Positions 27,866 to 36,063 of a stretch of 64,000 nt of DNA are shown one piece after another; positions within the stretch are counted from its first letter, which is position 1; each line of letters starts with the position of its first letter. Under the pieces are notes generated by a model, which saw nothing but the letters and a program-made list of their open reading frames with translations, was not told the DNA's origin and made no database searches. Both the position numbers and the translations under genes were made by a program. Source of the DNA: Azospira oryzae (GTDB lineage Bacteria; Pseudomonadota; Gammaproteobacteria; Burkholderiales; Rhodocyclaceae); assembly GCF_004217225.1 (NCBI RefSeq), contig NZ_SHKM01000002.1, positions 873,307 through 937,306 of the forward strand, in the 5' to 3' direction.

Positions 27866-28486
27866 ATGACCATCCCCCTCGGCCCCCGCATCTACCTTGC
27901 CTCCCGCAGCCCCCGGCGGCGGGAACTGCTGTCCCTCATGGGCGTGCAGTTCGAAACCCTGCTCTTTCGCAACCCGCCCCGGGCCGACGGCGCCGTGGAC
28001 GAGACGCCCCTGGCGGGCGAGGACCCGGTGGCCTACGTCAAACGGGTGGCCCGGGCCAAGGCCGAGCACGGCCTCAAGCTGGTGGTGTGGCGGCGCCAGG
28101 CGACCCAGCCGATCCTGGCGGCGGACACCACCGTCGAATGCCGGGGCGAGATTCTCGGCAAGCCGACGGACGAGGCCGACGCCCGGCGCATGCTGGAGCT
28201 GCTCTCGGGCCAGCGGCACCGGGTGCTGACCGCCGTCTCCCTGGCCTGGAGCGGCCATATCGAGACCGTGCTGTCGGAGAGCATCGTCCAGTTCCGCGAG
28301 CTGGAAGAAGCCGAGATCGGCAAGTACATCGCCAGCGGCGAACCCATGGACAAGGCCGGCGCCTACGGCATCCAGGGCAAGGCCGGGATGTTCGTCGAAC
28401 GCCTGGAAGGCAGCTACACCGGAGTCATGGGCCTGCCCCTGTGCGAGACCGGCGCCCTGCTGAAGATGGCCGGGTATCCCCTGTAA
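27866..28486 (+). CDS. Maf family nucleoside triphosphate pyrophosphatase (YhdE type)
   Basis: Hydrolyses dTTP/UTP or modified nucleotides to monophosphates; a house-cleaning enzyme also linked to septum regulation. The 206-residue protein has YLASRSPRRRELLSLMG at the N-terminus, an AADTTVECRGEILGKP block with the catalytic Asp, and YGIQGKAGMFVERLEGSYTGVMGLPL near the end. It ends the nadD-rsfS-rlmH-maf operon. Whether it is the YhdE or YceF subtype is judged from the motif GIQGKAG, typical of YhdE. Confidence 0.9.
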   Translation: MTIPLGPRIYLASRSPRRRELLSLMGVQFETLLFRNPPRADGAVDETPLAGEDPVAYVKRVARAKAEHGLKLVVWRRQATQPILAADTTVECRGEILGKPTDEADARRMLELLSGQRHRVLTAVSLAWSGHIETVLSESIVQFRELEEAEIGKYIASGEPMDKAGAYGIQGKAGMFVERLEGSYTGVMGLPLCETGALLKMAGYPL

Positions 28487-28521
28487 GGTCGCTTCCGGTC
28501 GGGGCCGGCGGAGGGGGCGGG

Positions 28522-28527
28522 TATAAT
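28522..28527 (+). promoter_or_regulatory. Candidate -10 element for uppP
   Basis: A perfect TATAAT in context GGGCGGGTATAATCCCCC lies 31 bp before the uppP ATG, in the 72-bp gap after maf. The upstream -35 zone is pure GC with no consensus match. Confidence 0.45.
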
Positions 28528-28558
28528 CCCCCCCTCTTTCCTTCCGCCCCGGCTCCCC

Positions 28559-29383
28559 ATGGATCCCCTGCTGCTGCTCAAGGCCCTCATTCTCGGCATC
28601 GTCGAGGGCCTCACCGAATTCCTTCCCATCTCCTCCACCGGCCACCTGATCCTGGCGGGGGACCTGCTCGACTTCAACGACGCCCGGGGCAAGCTGTTCG
28701 AGATCGTCATCCAGTCCGGCGCCATCCTGGCCGTCTGCTGGGAATACCGGGCCCGCATCGCCCGGGTGCTGCTGGGCCTGCCCCGGGAGCGGGAAGCCCA
28801 GCGCTTCGTCATCAACCTGATCATCGCCTTCATCCCCCTGGCCGTCCTCGGCCTGCTCTTCGGCAAGGCCATCAAGGCCCACCTCTTCAATGCCTACGTG
28901 GTGGCCACCACCTTCATCGTCGGTGGTCTCTTCATCCTCTGGGCCGAGCGGCGCAAGCACCGCATCCGGGTGGAGACGGTGGAGGAGCTGGATGTGATCG
29001 ACGCCTTCAAGCTGGGCATCGCCCAGGCCTTCGCCCTCATTCCCGGCACCTCCCGTTCCGGCGCCACCATCATCGGCGGCCTGCTCTTCGGCCTGTCGCG
29101 CAAGGCCGCCACCGAGTTCTCCTTCTTCCTCGCCATCCCCACCCTGGGTATCGCCACCCTCTACCAGCTGTACAAGGAGCGGGAGCTGCTCTCCTTCGAC
29201 GATGTCGGCATGTGGGTGGTCGGCTTCGTCGCCGCCTTCGTCTCCGCCTTCATCGCCGTGCGCGGCCTGCTGCGCTACATCAGCAGCCACGACTTCACCG
29301 CCTTCGCCTGGTACCGCATCGTCTTCGGCGGCATCGTCCTGTGGACAGCCTGGAGCGGCACCGTCAGCTGGTCTGCAGGCTAG
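28559..29383 (+). CDS. uppP: Undecaprenyl-diphosphatase UppP (BacA)
   Basis: Integral membrane enzyme that recycles undecaprenyl pyrophosphate to the phosphate carrier used for peptidoglycan and O-antigen. The 274-residue protein has both family signatures: [15 protein letters not shown] (residues 16-30) and [13 protein letters not shown] near residue 162. Hydrophobic helices fill the rest. It also gives resistance to bacitracin in other bacteria. Standalone gene with its own candidate -10. Confidence 0.97.
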   Translation: MDPLLLLKALILGIVEGLTEFLPISSTGHLILAGDLLDFNDARGKLFEIVIQSGAILAVCWEYRARIARVLLGLPREREAQRFVINLIIAFIPLAVLGLLFGKAIKAHLFNAYVVATTFIVGGLFILWAERRKHRIRVETVEELDVIDAFKLGIAQAFALIPGTSRSGATIIGGLLFGLSRKAATEFSFFLAIPTLGIATLYQLYKERELLSFDDVGMWVVGFVAAFVSAFIAVRGLLRYISSHDFTAFAWYRIVFGGIVLWTAWSGTVSWSAG

Positions 29384-29399
29384 GCCGGACAATCCTTTC

Positions 29400-29418
29400 G
29401 GGGCGGCGCTGCCGCCCC
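29400..29418 (+). other. GC-rich hairpin after uppP
   Basis: An 8-bp perfect stem GGGGCGGC / GCCGCCCC with a GCT loop sits between uppP and the next hydrolase gene. There is no T-run after it, so it may be a weak terminator or an mRNA-stabilising structure. Confidence 0.4.
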
Positions 29419-29432
29419 GGCGAACCTGCCCC

Positions 29433-30338
29433 ATGTCAGCCCCCCACAACTACGCCGCCAGCGGCCCCTGCCGGGTGCGGGAGGAACTGGAGGTGTGGCA
29501 CGACGAGCGCCGCCAGCGTCCCATTCCCTGCCGCCACTACCTGCCCCAGGGCGTCGCCCGCACGCCCCTGATCCTCTTCTCCCACGGCCTCGGCGGCGAC
29601 CGGGACAACGGCGAACGCTGGCTGCGCCACTGGGCCTCCCACGGTTACCGGGGCCTGGCCCTGCAGCACGCCGGCAGCGACGCCGCGGTCATGGCCGGTA
29701 GTCCCATGGCCCTGCGCCGGGCCCTGACGGCGGCCACCACGCCGGAGCAGTCCCTGGCCCGCCTGGCCGACCTGGGCTTCGTTCTCGACGAAGTCTGGCG
29801 CCGCCAGGCCACGGACCCGGCCTGGGCCGGGGTGGACCTGGAGCGTGTCGGCCTGGCCGGCCATTCCTATGGCGCGGTGACGACCCAGGCCATGGCCGGG
29901 GAACGGCGCGCTTATGGGCCGCCGGTGGCGGAGCCGCGCCTGCGGGCCTTCCTCGGCCTGTCGCCCTCCGCCCGGGGCGAGGAGGCGCCCCTCAACGCCC
30001 GCTTCGCCGGCATCCGGCGCCCCTTCTTCTGCATCACCGGCACCCGGGACGACGGCATCGGCCTGCACGACATCAGCGCCGCCGACCGCACCGTGCCCTT
30101 CCGCCACATGCCCGGCGGCGACAAGTTCCTGCTGGTGCTGGACGGCGCCGCCCACATGCCCCTGGCGGGCAATCCGGGCAGCCGCCACGTCCTGCCGCCC
30201 CGGGCCGCGACGGCCATCCAGGGCGCCAGCCTGGCCTTCTGGGAGGCCGCCCTGGGCGGGAGCCAGGCGGCCCGCACCTGGCTCTGCCGGGACTTTCCTT
30301 CCACCCTCGTTCCCGGCGACACCTGGGAATGCAAGTAA
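29433..30338 (+). CDS. Alpha/beta hydrolase, dienelactone hydrolase-like
   Basis: A 301-residue alpha/beta hydrolase. ILFSHGLGGDRDNGERWLRHWASHG contains the oxyanion-hole HG motif, and GLAGHSYGAVTTQ holds the nucleophile Ser in G-x-S-x-G. An acid in ITGTRDD and a late His in GAAHMPLAG complete a plausible triad. It lacks a signal peptide. It lies just upstream of the YqiA esterase, with 18 bp between. The substrate cannot be inferred. Confidence 0.78.
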   Translation: MSAPHNYAASGPCRVREELEVWHDERRQRPIPCRHYLPQGVARTPLILFSHGLGGDRDNGERWLRHWASHGYRGLALQHAGSDAAVMAGSPMALRRALTAATTPEQSLARLADLGFVLDEVWRRQATDPAWAGVDLERVGLAGHSYGAVTTQAMAGERRAYGPPVAEPRLRAFLGLSPSARGEEAPLNARFAGIRRPFFCITGTRDDGIGLHDISAADRTVPFRHMPGGDKFLLVLDGAAHMPLAGNPGSRHVLPPRAATAIQGASLAFWEAALGGSQAARTWLCRDFPSTLVPGDTWECK

Positions 30339-30356
30339 GCCAGTGAGGCCAGCACC

Positions 30357-30920
30357 ATGAGCGGCATTCTCTATCTCCACGGTTTCCGTTCCTCCCCCGC
30401 CTCCTTCAAGGCCCGCGCCGTGGCCGAGGCCATGGCGGCCCGGGGCCTGCAGGAGCGCTTCTTCTGCCCGGCCCTGTCCCACGAGCCGCGCCAGGCAATG
30501 GCCCAGGCCGAGGCCATCCTCGCTGCCGAAGGTCCCCTGACCCTGGTGGGCAGCTCCCTCGGCGGCTTCTACGCCACCTGGCTGGCGGAACGCCACGGCC
30601 TGCGGGCCGTACTGGTCAATCCGGCGGTGCTGGCCCATCTTTCCCTGGCGGATTACGTCGGCCCCCAGACCAACCTCTATACCGGCGAGGAATTCCAGTT
30701 CACCCGGGAGCACGTGGCCCAGCTGCAGGCCATGGAAGTGGCCGACCTGCGGCCCGAGCGCTACTGGCTGCTGGTGGAGGAGGGGGACGAGGTGCTGGAT
30801 TACCGCCAGGCCGTGGCCCGCTACCGGGATGCCCGCCAGACGGTGCTGGCCGGCGGCGACCACAGCTTCACGCGATTTGTCGACTTTGTGCCGCAAATCC
30901 TTGAATTCGCCGGGTTATAA
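30357..30920 (+). CDS. YqiA/YcfP family alpha/beta fold esterase
   Basis: A 187-residue compact hydrolase of the YqiA family. The start ILYLHGFRSSPASFKA is family-typical, VGSSLGGFYATWLAE holds the nucleophile Ser, EEGDEVLDYRQA the acid and GGDHSFTRF the His. E. coli YqiA hydrolyses short acyl esters and palmitoyl-CoA. Its last codons overlap a TATAAT hexamer that could drive the RNB gene beginning eight bases after its stop. Confidence 0.87.
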   Translation: MSGILYLHGFRSSPASFKARAVAEAMAARGLQERFFCPALSHEPRQAMAQAEAILAAEGPLTLVGSSLGGFYATWLAERHGLRAVLVNPAVLAHLSLADYVGPQTNLYTGEEFQFTREHVAQLQAMEVADLRPERYWLLVEEGDEVLDYRQAVARYRDARQTVLAGGDHSFTRFVDFVPQILEFAGL

Positions 30921-30921
30921 T
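30916..30921 (+). promoter_or_regulatory. Candidate -10 element at the start of the RNB-nuclease gene
   Basis: A TATAAT overlaps the YqiA stop codon and ends only six bases before the ATG at 30928. If used, transcription would begin at or next to the ATG and give a leaderless message. No ribosome site is visible there, which fits. The -35 region is weak. Confidence 0.4.
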
Positions 30922-30927
30922 CCGACG

Positions 30928-32841
30928 ATGAATGTTCTATTTGAAGAAGACGGCGCCTTCAAGACGGGCACCGTGCTGGCCGACAACGATGCCACCCTGC
31001 AGGTGGAAAGCGCGTCGGGCAAGCGAACCAAGGTCAAGGCTGCCGCCATCCTGCTGCGTTTCCAGAGTCCCGCCCCCGGGGCCCTGCTGGAGGCTGCCGA
31101 ACCCCTGGCCCACGACATCGAACCCGAATTCCTCTGGGAGTGCTGTGCGGATGGCGAATTTTCTTTTCTGGATATTGCCAAGGACTACGTCGGCAAAGAC
31201 CCCTCTCCGGTCGAGGCGGCATCGGTCCTGCTTGCCCTACACGCAGCGCCTGTCTATTTCCACCGCAAGGGTAAGGGTCGCTTCCGCAAGGCCCCTCCCG
31301 ACATTCTCCAGGCTGCTCTGGCCGGTCTTGAAAAGAAGCGTCAGCAAGCGCTGGCCATAGAGCGCATGGTGGCGGAGCTGAAGGCCGGTTCCCTGCCGCC
31401 CGAGTTCGCTCCCCTGCTCGACCAGCTGCTCTACGCCCCGGACCGCAACAAGCCGGAGACCAAGGCCCTGGAGGCAGCCTGCGAGGAACTGCACACCTCG
31501 GCGCCGCATCTGCTGGCCCGATGCGGTGCCATCAAGTCCCACCGCGACTACCACTTCAACCGCTTCCTGCGGGAGTACTTCCCCAAGGGCACCGGCTTCC
31601 CTGCCGTGGACGTGCCCACGGCGCCGGCCGACCTGCCCCTGGCTTCGGTAGAAGCCTTTTCCATTGACGATGCGGCCACCACCGAAATCGACGACGCCTT
31701 TTCCCTGGAAGCCCTGCCCGGCATCGGCTGGCGCGTCGGCATCCACATCGCCGCCCCCGGCCTCGGTTTCGGGCCCGGCGAGGCCCTCGACCAGATTGCC
31801 CGGGACCGCCTGTCCACCGTGTACATGCCCGGCAACAAGATCACCATGCTGCCCGATGCCGTGGTGGAGGCCTACACTCTGGCCGAAGGCAAGCCGCGGC
31901 CGGCCGTCTCCCTGTACCTGACGGTGAATGAGGGCCTGGAGATCGTTGGCCACGAATCCCGCCTGGAGCGGGTCCATGTGGCGGCCAACCTGCGCCACCA
32001 CGAAATCGAGCCCCTCTTCAACGAGGCAACCCTGGCCGCCGGTCTGGGCGACTTCCGCTTCGCCCAGGAACTGAAGCTGCTGTGGCAGCTGGCCTGTGCC
32101 TGCGAAGGGCGCCGCGGCAAGCCGTCCGCCACCCAGGGTATCTTCGACTACAACTTCGACGTTTTCCCCGACGCCAGCGATCCGACTGGCGCCGCCGACC
32201 GCATCGAGATCAGCGCCCGCAAGCGGGGCAGTCCCCTGGACAAGCTGGTGGCGGAACTGATGATCGTCGCCAACGCCACCTGGGGCGGCCTCCTGGCCGA
32301 GAAGAAGGTGGCCTGCATCTACCGCGCCCAGACCGCCGGCAAGGTGCGCATGACCACTTCGCCCCTGCCCCACGAGGGCCTTGGCGTGCCCCAGTACGCC
32401 TGGTCCTCCTCGCCCCTGCGGCGCTATGTGGACCTGGTGAACCAGTGGCAGCTGATCACCCTGCTGCAGGACCGGGCGCCCCACTTCGGCGCCAAGAGCG
32501 ACGCGCTCTTTGCCGCCATGCGCGACTTCGACCTGACCTACGCCGCCTACGCCGAGTTCCAGCGCCACATGGAGCGCTACTGGTGCCTGCGCTGGCTGGA
32601 GCAGAAGGGCGTGACGGAAATCGAAGGCACGGTGCGCAAGGAAAACCTGGTCAAGCTCGATCCCCTGCCCCTGATGCAGCGGGTGCCGTCCCTGCCCGAG
32701 CTGTCCATGGGCCAGCGGGTCAAGTTGAGCGTGGAGTCCTGGGACACCCTGTCCCTGGAGCTGAACCTGCGCTTCGTCGCCGTCATCGAGAGCGCCGATG
32801 TGGTGGCCGATGTGGGTGACGACGAGGAGGCGGGAGCCTGA
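30928..32841 (+). CDS. RNB-domain (RNase II family) 3'-5' exoribonuclease
   Basis: A 637-residue protein with a catalytic RNB domain (about 235-560). An N-terminal region carries a small beta-rich start (FEEDGAFKTGTVLADNDATLQ). The active-site motif reads SIDDAATTEIDDAFSL. Compared with E. coli RNase II (Asp201, Asp207, Asp209, Asp210), the second acid is Glu. Other RNB landmarks are YMPGNKITMLPD, LVAELMIVANATW and the RRYVDLVNQWQL segment with the conserved Arg pair. A short C-terminal beta domain (about 585-630) may be a reduced S1 fold. Role: RNA decay; partners unknown. Confidence 0.85.
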   Translation: MNVLFEEDGAFKTGTVLADNDATLQVESASGKRTKVKAAAILLRFQSPAPGALLEAAEPLAHDIEPEFLWECCADGEFSFLDIAKDYVGKDPSPVEAASVLLALHAAPVYFHRKGKGRFRKAPPDILQAALAGLEKKRQQALAIERMVAELKAGSLPPEFAPLLDQLLYAPDRNKPETKALEAACEELHTSAPHLLARCGAIKSHRDYHFNRFLREYFPKGTGFPAVDVPTAPADLPLASVEAFSIDDAATTEIDDAFSLEALPGIGWRVGIHIAAPGLGFGPGEALDQIARDRLSTVYMPGNKITMLPDAVVEAYTLAEGKPRPAVSLYLTVNEGLEIVGHESRLERVHVAANLRHHEIEPLFNEATLAAGLGDFRFAQELKLLWQLACACEGRRGKPSATQGIFDYNFDVFPDASDPTGAADRIEISARKRGSPLDKLVAELMIVANATWGGLLAEKKVACIYRAQTAGKVRMTTSPLPHEGLGVPQYAWSSSPLRRYVDLVNQWQLITLLQDRAPHFGAKSDALFAAMRDFDLTYAAYAEFQRHMERYWCLRWLEQKGVTEIEGTVRKENLVKLDPLPLMQRVPSLPELSMGQRVKLSVESWDTLSLELNLRFVAVIESADVVADVGDDEEAGA

Positions 32842-32842
32842 T

Positions 32843-33730
32843 ATGGCGGCGGCCCGGTTGATGCCCGGATTCCTGGCCCGGATGGATGCCTCCAGCCGCA
32901 ACCTGACCCTGGCCGTCGGCCTTTCCGTGCTGGTGCACGGTCTGTTGCTGTCCCTCCACTTCAAGTTCCCCGATGCCTCCCGGGCCCTGCAGGACAAGGC
33001 CCTGGACATCATCCTGGTGAACAGCAAGTCGGCGCGCCGCCCGACCCACGCCCAGGCCCTGGCCCAGGCCAACCTGGACGGCGGCGGCAACGTCGAAGAG
33101 AACCGCCGGGCGGCCACGCCCCTGCCGCCCTCGGCGCGGCAGCAGGCCGGCAGCGACCTGGAACAGTCGCGGCAGCGGGTGCGGGACATGGAGGCCCAGC
33201 AGCAGCGCCTGCTGGCCGAAGTGAAGAGCAAGACCCGGGCGCCGCGCCAGGATTCCCGGGAGTCCCAGCCCCAGAATGCGCCGACCCTCTCGGGCCGGGA
33301 CCTGGCCAGCAGCGCCATGGCCATGGCGCGCATGGAGGCCGAGATCAGCAAGAGCGTGGACGAGTACAACCAGCGTCCGCGCAAGAAGAACATCGGCACC
33401 CGGGCCGACGAATACCGCTTCGCCCGCTATGTGGAAGACTGGCGTCTGAAGGTGGAGCGGGTGGGTACCCTCAACTATCCCGAGGCCGCCCGGGGCCGGC
33501 TCTACGGCACCCTGGTGCTGTCCGTCACCATCAATGCCAACGGTTCCGTGGACAAGGTGGAGCTGGAGCGTACCTCCGGCCACAAGGTGCTGGATGAGGC
33601 GGCCCTGCGCATCGTGCGCATGGCCGGCCCCTATGCGGCCTTCCCCGAGGATATCCGGCGGGACGTGGATCAGCTGGTGATCACCCGCACCTGGTTCTTC
33701 ACCAGCGGCGACCGGGTCCAGGCCCAGTAA
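32843..33730 (+). CDS. TonB family protein (energy-transducer type)
   Basis: A 295-residue protein with one N-terminal membrane anchor (LAVGLSVLVHGLLLSLHF, about residues 26-43), a polar Gln/Arg-rich, probably coiled periplasmic rod and a C-terminal TonB-like domain (YPEAARGRLYGTLVLSVTI, VDKVELERTSGHKVLDEAALRIVR). The short cytoplasmic tail and single helix fit TonB, but no exbB or exbD is nearby. It starts one base after the RNB gene stops, so they share a transcript; this RNB-TonB-aroE-mtgA order is common in betaproteobacteria. Ligand receptor partner unknown. Confidence 0.83.
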   Translation: MAAARLMPGFLARMDASSRNLTLAVGLSVLVHGLLLSLHFKFPDASRALQDKALDIILVNSKSARRPTHAQALAQANLDGGGNVEENRRAATPLPPSARQQAGSDLEQSRQRVRDMEAQQQRLLAEVKSKTRAPRQDSRESQPQNAPTLSGRDLASSAMAMARMEAEISKSVDEYNQRPRKKNIGTRADEYRFARYVEDWRLKVERVGTLNYPEAARGRLYGTLVLSVTINANGSVDKVELERTSGHKVLDEAALRIVRMAGPYAAFPEDIRRDVDQLVITRTWFFTSGDRVQAQ

Positions 33731-33754
33731 GGCGGCCCGGCCCGGTGCCGGGGT

Positions 33755-34213
33755 TTAGGCCCAGAAGCGCTTGAAGAAGCCGGCCAGGCCGCTGCCCCGT
33801 TGCGGGTCCTGGCGGCAGTGGGCGGCGTAGCGCTGATCTTCCACCTGGATGTGCTGCACCAGCCAGTCCTTGAGGAAGTGCAGCAGGTCCAGGCTGATGG
33901 ATTTGCCGGCGCTGACACCCTGGCGTTCGGCGGCGATGCGCTGCACGAAGGTCTCGTGCAGTTGCCGGTGGGCGGCCAGGTCCGGGTAGGCGGTGGATTC
34001 CATGAACTTCTCCTCGGCGGAGAAGTGGGCCACGGTGTAGCGTTCCAGCTCGTCGATCAGCACCAGGATCTGCTCCCGTCTGCCCTTGCCGACGATGGCG
34101 GACCACAGCCGGTTGATGGTCTCGAAGAGCGCCTGGTGCTGGGCGTCGATTTCACTCATGCCCACACTGTAGCGGTCGTCCCATGTCACGATAACGGCGT
34201 CTTTTGCGCTCAT
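33755..34213 (-). CDS. Bacteriohemerythrin
   Basis: A 152-residue single-domain hemerythrin, predicted to bind O2 at a non-haem di-iron site. All seven usual ligands are visible: His26, His63, Glu67, His82, His86, His121 and Asp126 (motifs DAQHQALF, HFSAEEKFM, AHRQLHETF, HIQVED). A short C-terminal extension (RGSGLAGFFKRFWA) follows. Possible roles are O2 delivery to oxygenases or O2 sensing. It converges on the tonB-like gene, and a GGGAG ribosome site precedes its ATG. Confidence 0.95.
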   Translation of the reverse strand: MSAKDAVIVTWDDRYSVGMSEIDAQHQALFETINRLWSAIVGKGRREQILVLIDELERYTVAHFSAEEKFMESTAYPDLAAHRQLHETFVQRIAAERQGVSAGKSISLDLLHFLKDWLVQHIQVEDQRYAAHCRQDPQRGSGLAGFFKRFWA

Positions 34214-34247
34214 TTGTTGTTAGCTCCCTGAAAAGTGCAACGCCCGG

Positions 34248-34253
34248 ATTATA
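34248..34253 (-). promoter_or_regulatory. Candidate -10 element for bacteriohemerythrin
   Basis: On the minus strand a TATAAT (context GCCTATAATCCGG) lies 34 bp before the ATG, in the 176-bp gap shared with divergent aroE. No strong -35 is visible. The rest of the gap shows no further clear site. Confidence 0.5.
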
Positions 34254-34389
34254 GGCAATTCCGCCATGCGTAAGCCGTTTCCTGCGGCGATTTTGTTCCC
34301 TGCACTACGTAAGGGAGCGTTCAGGTTGCCGTCCGCCAAAAGGGATAAACTGGCGCCCTTTCCTCCACCGCTGCCTTCTTTTTGCCGCC

Positions 34390-35205
34390 ATGACTGACCG
34401 CTATGCCGTTTTCGGCAACCCCATCGGCCACAGCAAGTCGCCCCTGATCCACTCCCTGTTTGCCGCCGCCTGCGCCCAGGACATGAGCTACGAAGCCCTG
34501 CTGGCGCCCCTGGACGGCTTCGCCGCGGCGCTGCGGGCCTTTGCCGAGGGCGGCGGGCGGGGCGCCAACGTCACCGTGCCCTTCAAGGAAGAGGCCTTTC
34601 GCCTGGCCGACAGCCTGACGCCCCGGGCCGCCCGGGCCGGGGCGGTGAATACCCTGGTGCTGGAGGATGGGCACATCCTCGGCGACAACACGGACGGCGC
34701 CGGCCTGGTGCAGGACCTGCAGGTCAACCAGGCCCTGCCCCTGGCGGGCAAGGCCATTCTCCTGCTCGGCGCCGGCGGTGCCTCCCGGGGCGCCCTGGCG
34801 CCCCTGCTGGCCGCTGGCCCTTGCCGCCTGCACATCGCCAACCGCACTGCCGCCAAGGCCGCCGATCTGGCCCGGGATTTCGCCGACCTGGGCCCCGTCA
34901 GCGGTGGTGGCTATGGCGAGCTGGCCGGTCAGGGCTTCGATGTGGTGATCAATGCCACCTCCGCCAGCCTGGCCGGCGAACTGCCGCCCCTGCCTCCTGG
35001 CATCTTCAACGGCGGCGCCCTGGCCTACGACATGATGTACGGCCGGGGCGAGACGCCCTTCCTGGCCTTTGCCCGGCTGCAGGGCGCTTCCCGCCTGGTG
35101 GATGGCCTGGGCATGCTGGTGGAGCAGGCGGCGGAAGCCTTCCAGCTGTGGCGCGGCGTGCGGCCCGCCACCACGCCGGTCCTCGACCATCTGCGGCAGG
35201 GCTGA
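34390..35205 (+). CDS. aroE: Shikimate dehydrogenase (NADP+)
   Basis: Reduces 3-dehydroshikimate to shikimate in aromatic amino acid synthesis. The 271-residue protein has the substrate loop [16 protein letters not shown] (residues 9-24), the catalytic Lys in [11 protein letters not shown], the acid in DNTDGAG, and the nucleotide-binding GAGGASRG with an NRT motif typical of NADP-specific AroE. The terminal [16 protein letters not shown] is also conserved. It is followed six bases later by mtgA. Confidence 0.97.
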   Translation: MTDRYAVFGNPIGHSKSPLIHSLFAAACAQDMSYEALLAPLDGFAAALRAFAEGGGRGANVTVPFKEEAFRLADSLTPRAARAGAVNTLVLEDGHILGDNTDGAGLVQDLQVNQALPLAGKAILLLGAGGASRGALAPLLAAGPCRLHIANRTAAKAADLARDFADLGPVSGGGYGELAGQGFDVVINATSASLAGELPPLPPGIFNGGALAYDMMYGRGETPFLAFARLQGASRLVDGLGMLVEQAAEAFQLWRGVRPATTPVLDHLRQG

Positions 35206-35211
35206 GGCGCC

Positions 35212-35904
35212 GTGCGCATCCTGCATTGGCTGAAGCTGGCGGCGGCCTGGGGCGTCGGCCTCCTGCTGGCCTACCAGCTGTGGCTGTTCGCCTGGGTACT
35301 GTGGTGGGCCAACGTCAATCCCCACATGACCCGCTTCATGGAAATCCGTCAGGAAGAGCTGTGGCTGAAGACGCCGGGGGCCAGCCTGCAGAAGCAGTGG
35401 GTGGACTACGAGCGCATCTCGCCCCACCTGAAGCGGGCCATCATCGCCGCCGAAGACGCCAAGTTCGTCGATCATGAAGGCTTCGACTGGGACGGCATCC
35501 AGAAGGCGGTGGAAAAGAACCAGCGCCGCGGCAAGGTGGTGGCCGGCGGCTCCACCATCTCCCAGCAACTGGCGAAGAACCTGTTCCTTTCCCCGAGCAA
35601 GACGCCCTGGCGCAAGGCCGAGGAGGCCGCCATCACCCTGATGCTGGAAACCGCCTGGTCCAAGCGGCGCATCTTCGAGGTCTATCTCAACGTGGTGGAG
35701 TGGGGCAACGGCGTCTTCGGCGCCGAGGCGGCGGCCCGCCATTACTTCAACGTCTCCGCCGCCCAGCTGGGCCCGGAACAGGCGGCGAAGCTGGCCGCCA
35801 TGCTGCCCAATCCCCGCTTCTACGACCGCAACCGCAGTGCCCCGGGGCTGCTGAAAAAGACCGGCATCATCCTGGGCCGGATGGGGGCGGCGGAACTCCC
35901 CTGA
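35212..35904 (+). CDS. mtgA: Monofunctional biosynthetic peptidoglycan transglycosylase
   Basis: GT51 enzyme that polymerises lipid II glycan at the inner membrane. The 230-residue protein has one N-terminal transmembrane helix (about residues 8-29) and the family core: AIIAAEDAKFVDHEGFDWDGI (catalytic Glu in EDAKF), GGSTISQQLAKNLFL, KRRIFEVYLNVVEWGNGVFG, and AARHYFN. Start is a GTG at 35212 just after aroE. No transpeptidase domain is present, as expected. Confidence 0.96.
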   Translation: MRILHWLKLAAAWGVGLLLAYQLWLFAWVLWWANVNPHMTRFMEIRQEELWLKTPGASLQKQWVDYERISPHLKRAIIAAEDAKFVDHEGFDWDGIQKAVEKNQRRGKVVAGGSTISQQLAKNLFLSPSKTPWRKAEEAAITLMLETAWSKRRIFEVYLNVVEWGNGVFGAEAAARHYFNVSAAQLGPEQAAKLAAMLPNPRFYDRNRSAPGLLKKTGIILGRMGAAELP

Positions 35905-36010
35905 GACCGGCTTGCCCATACCCATGGGCGGGCCGTCGGGGCGCCGCTTGGGGATATCCCGTAGCCCGGTGGTTTCCCGTGATTTTTGTCAAAGTCCTGA
36001 CCCGGTGCGG

Positions 36011-36019
36011 TGCTAGAAT
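36011..36019 (+). promoter_or_regulatory. Candidate extended -10 promoter of mgtE
   Basis: The sequence TGCTAGAAT contains an extended -10 (TG-N-TAGAAT), 44 bp before the mgtE ATG. A TTGTCA at 35986-35991 lies 22 bp upstream of the hexamer, too far for a normal -35. I see no Mg-responsive M-box fold in the 159-bp gap. Confidence 0.4.
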
Positions 36020-36063
36020 GCGCCATCTTTTTGCGGCATCGCACCATTCCCCGGTTTGCCACC

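Noticed and set aside
27278-29449. A 723-codon minus-strand frame opposite rlmH, maf and uppP
   Set aside because: Crosses several conserved plus-strand genes and is composed of Gly/Gln/Glu-rich shadow sequence.
35905-36063. Mg-sensing M-box upstream of mgtE
   Set aside because: No M-box-like conserved blocks or extended helices are recognisable in the 159-bp gap.
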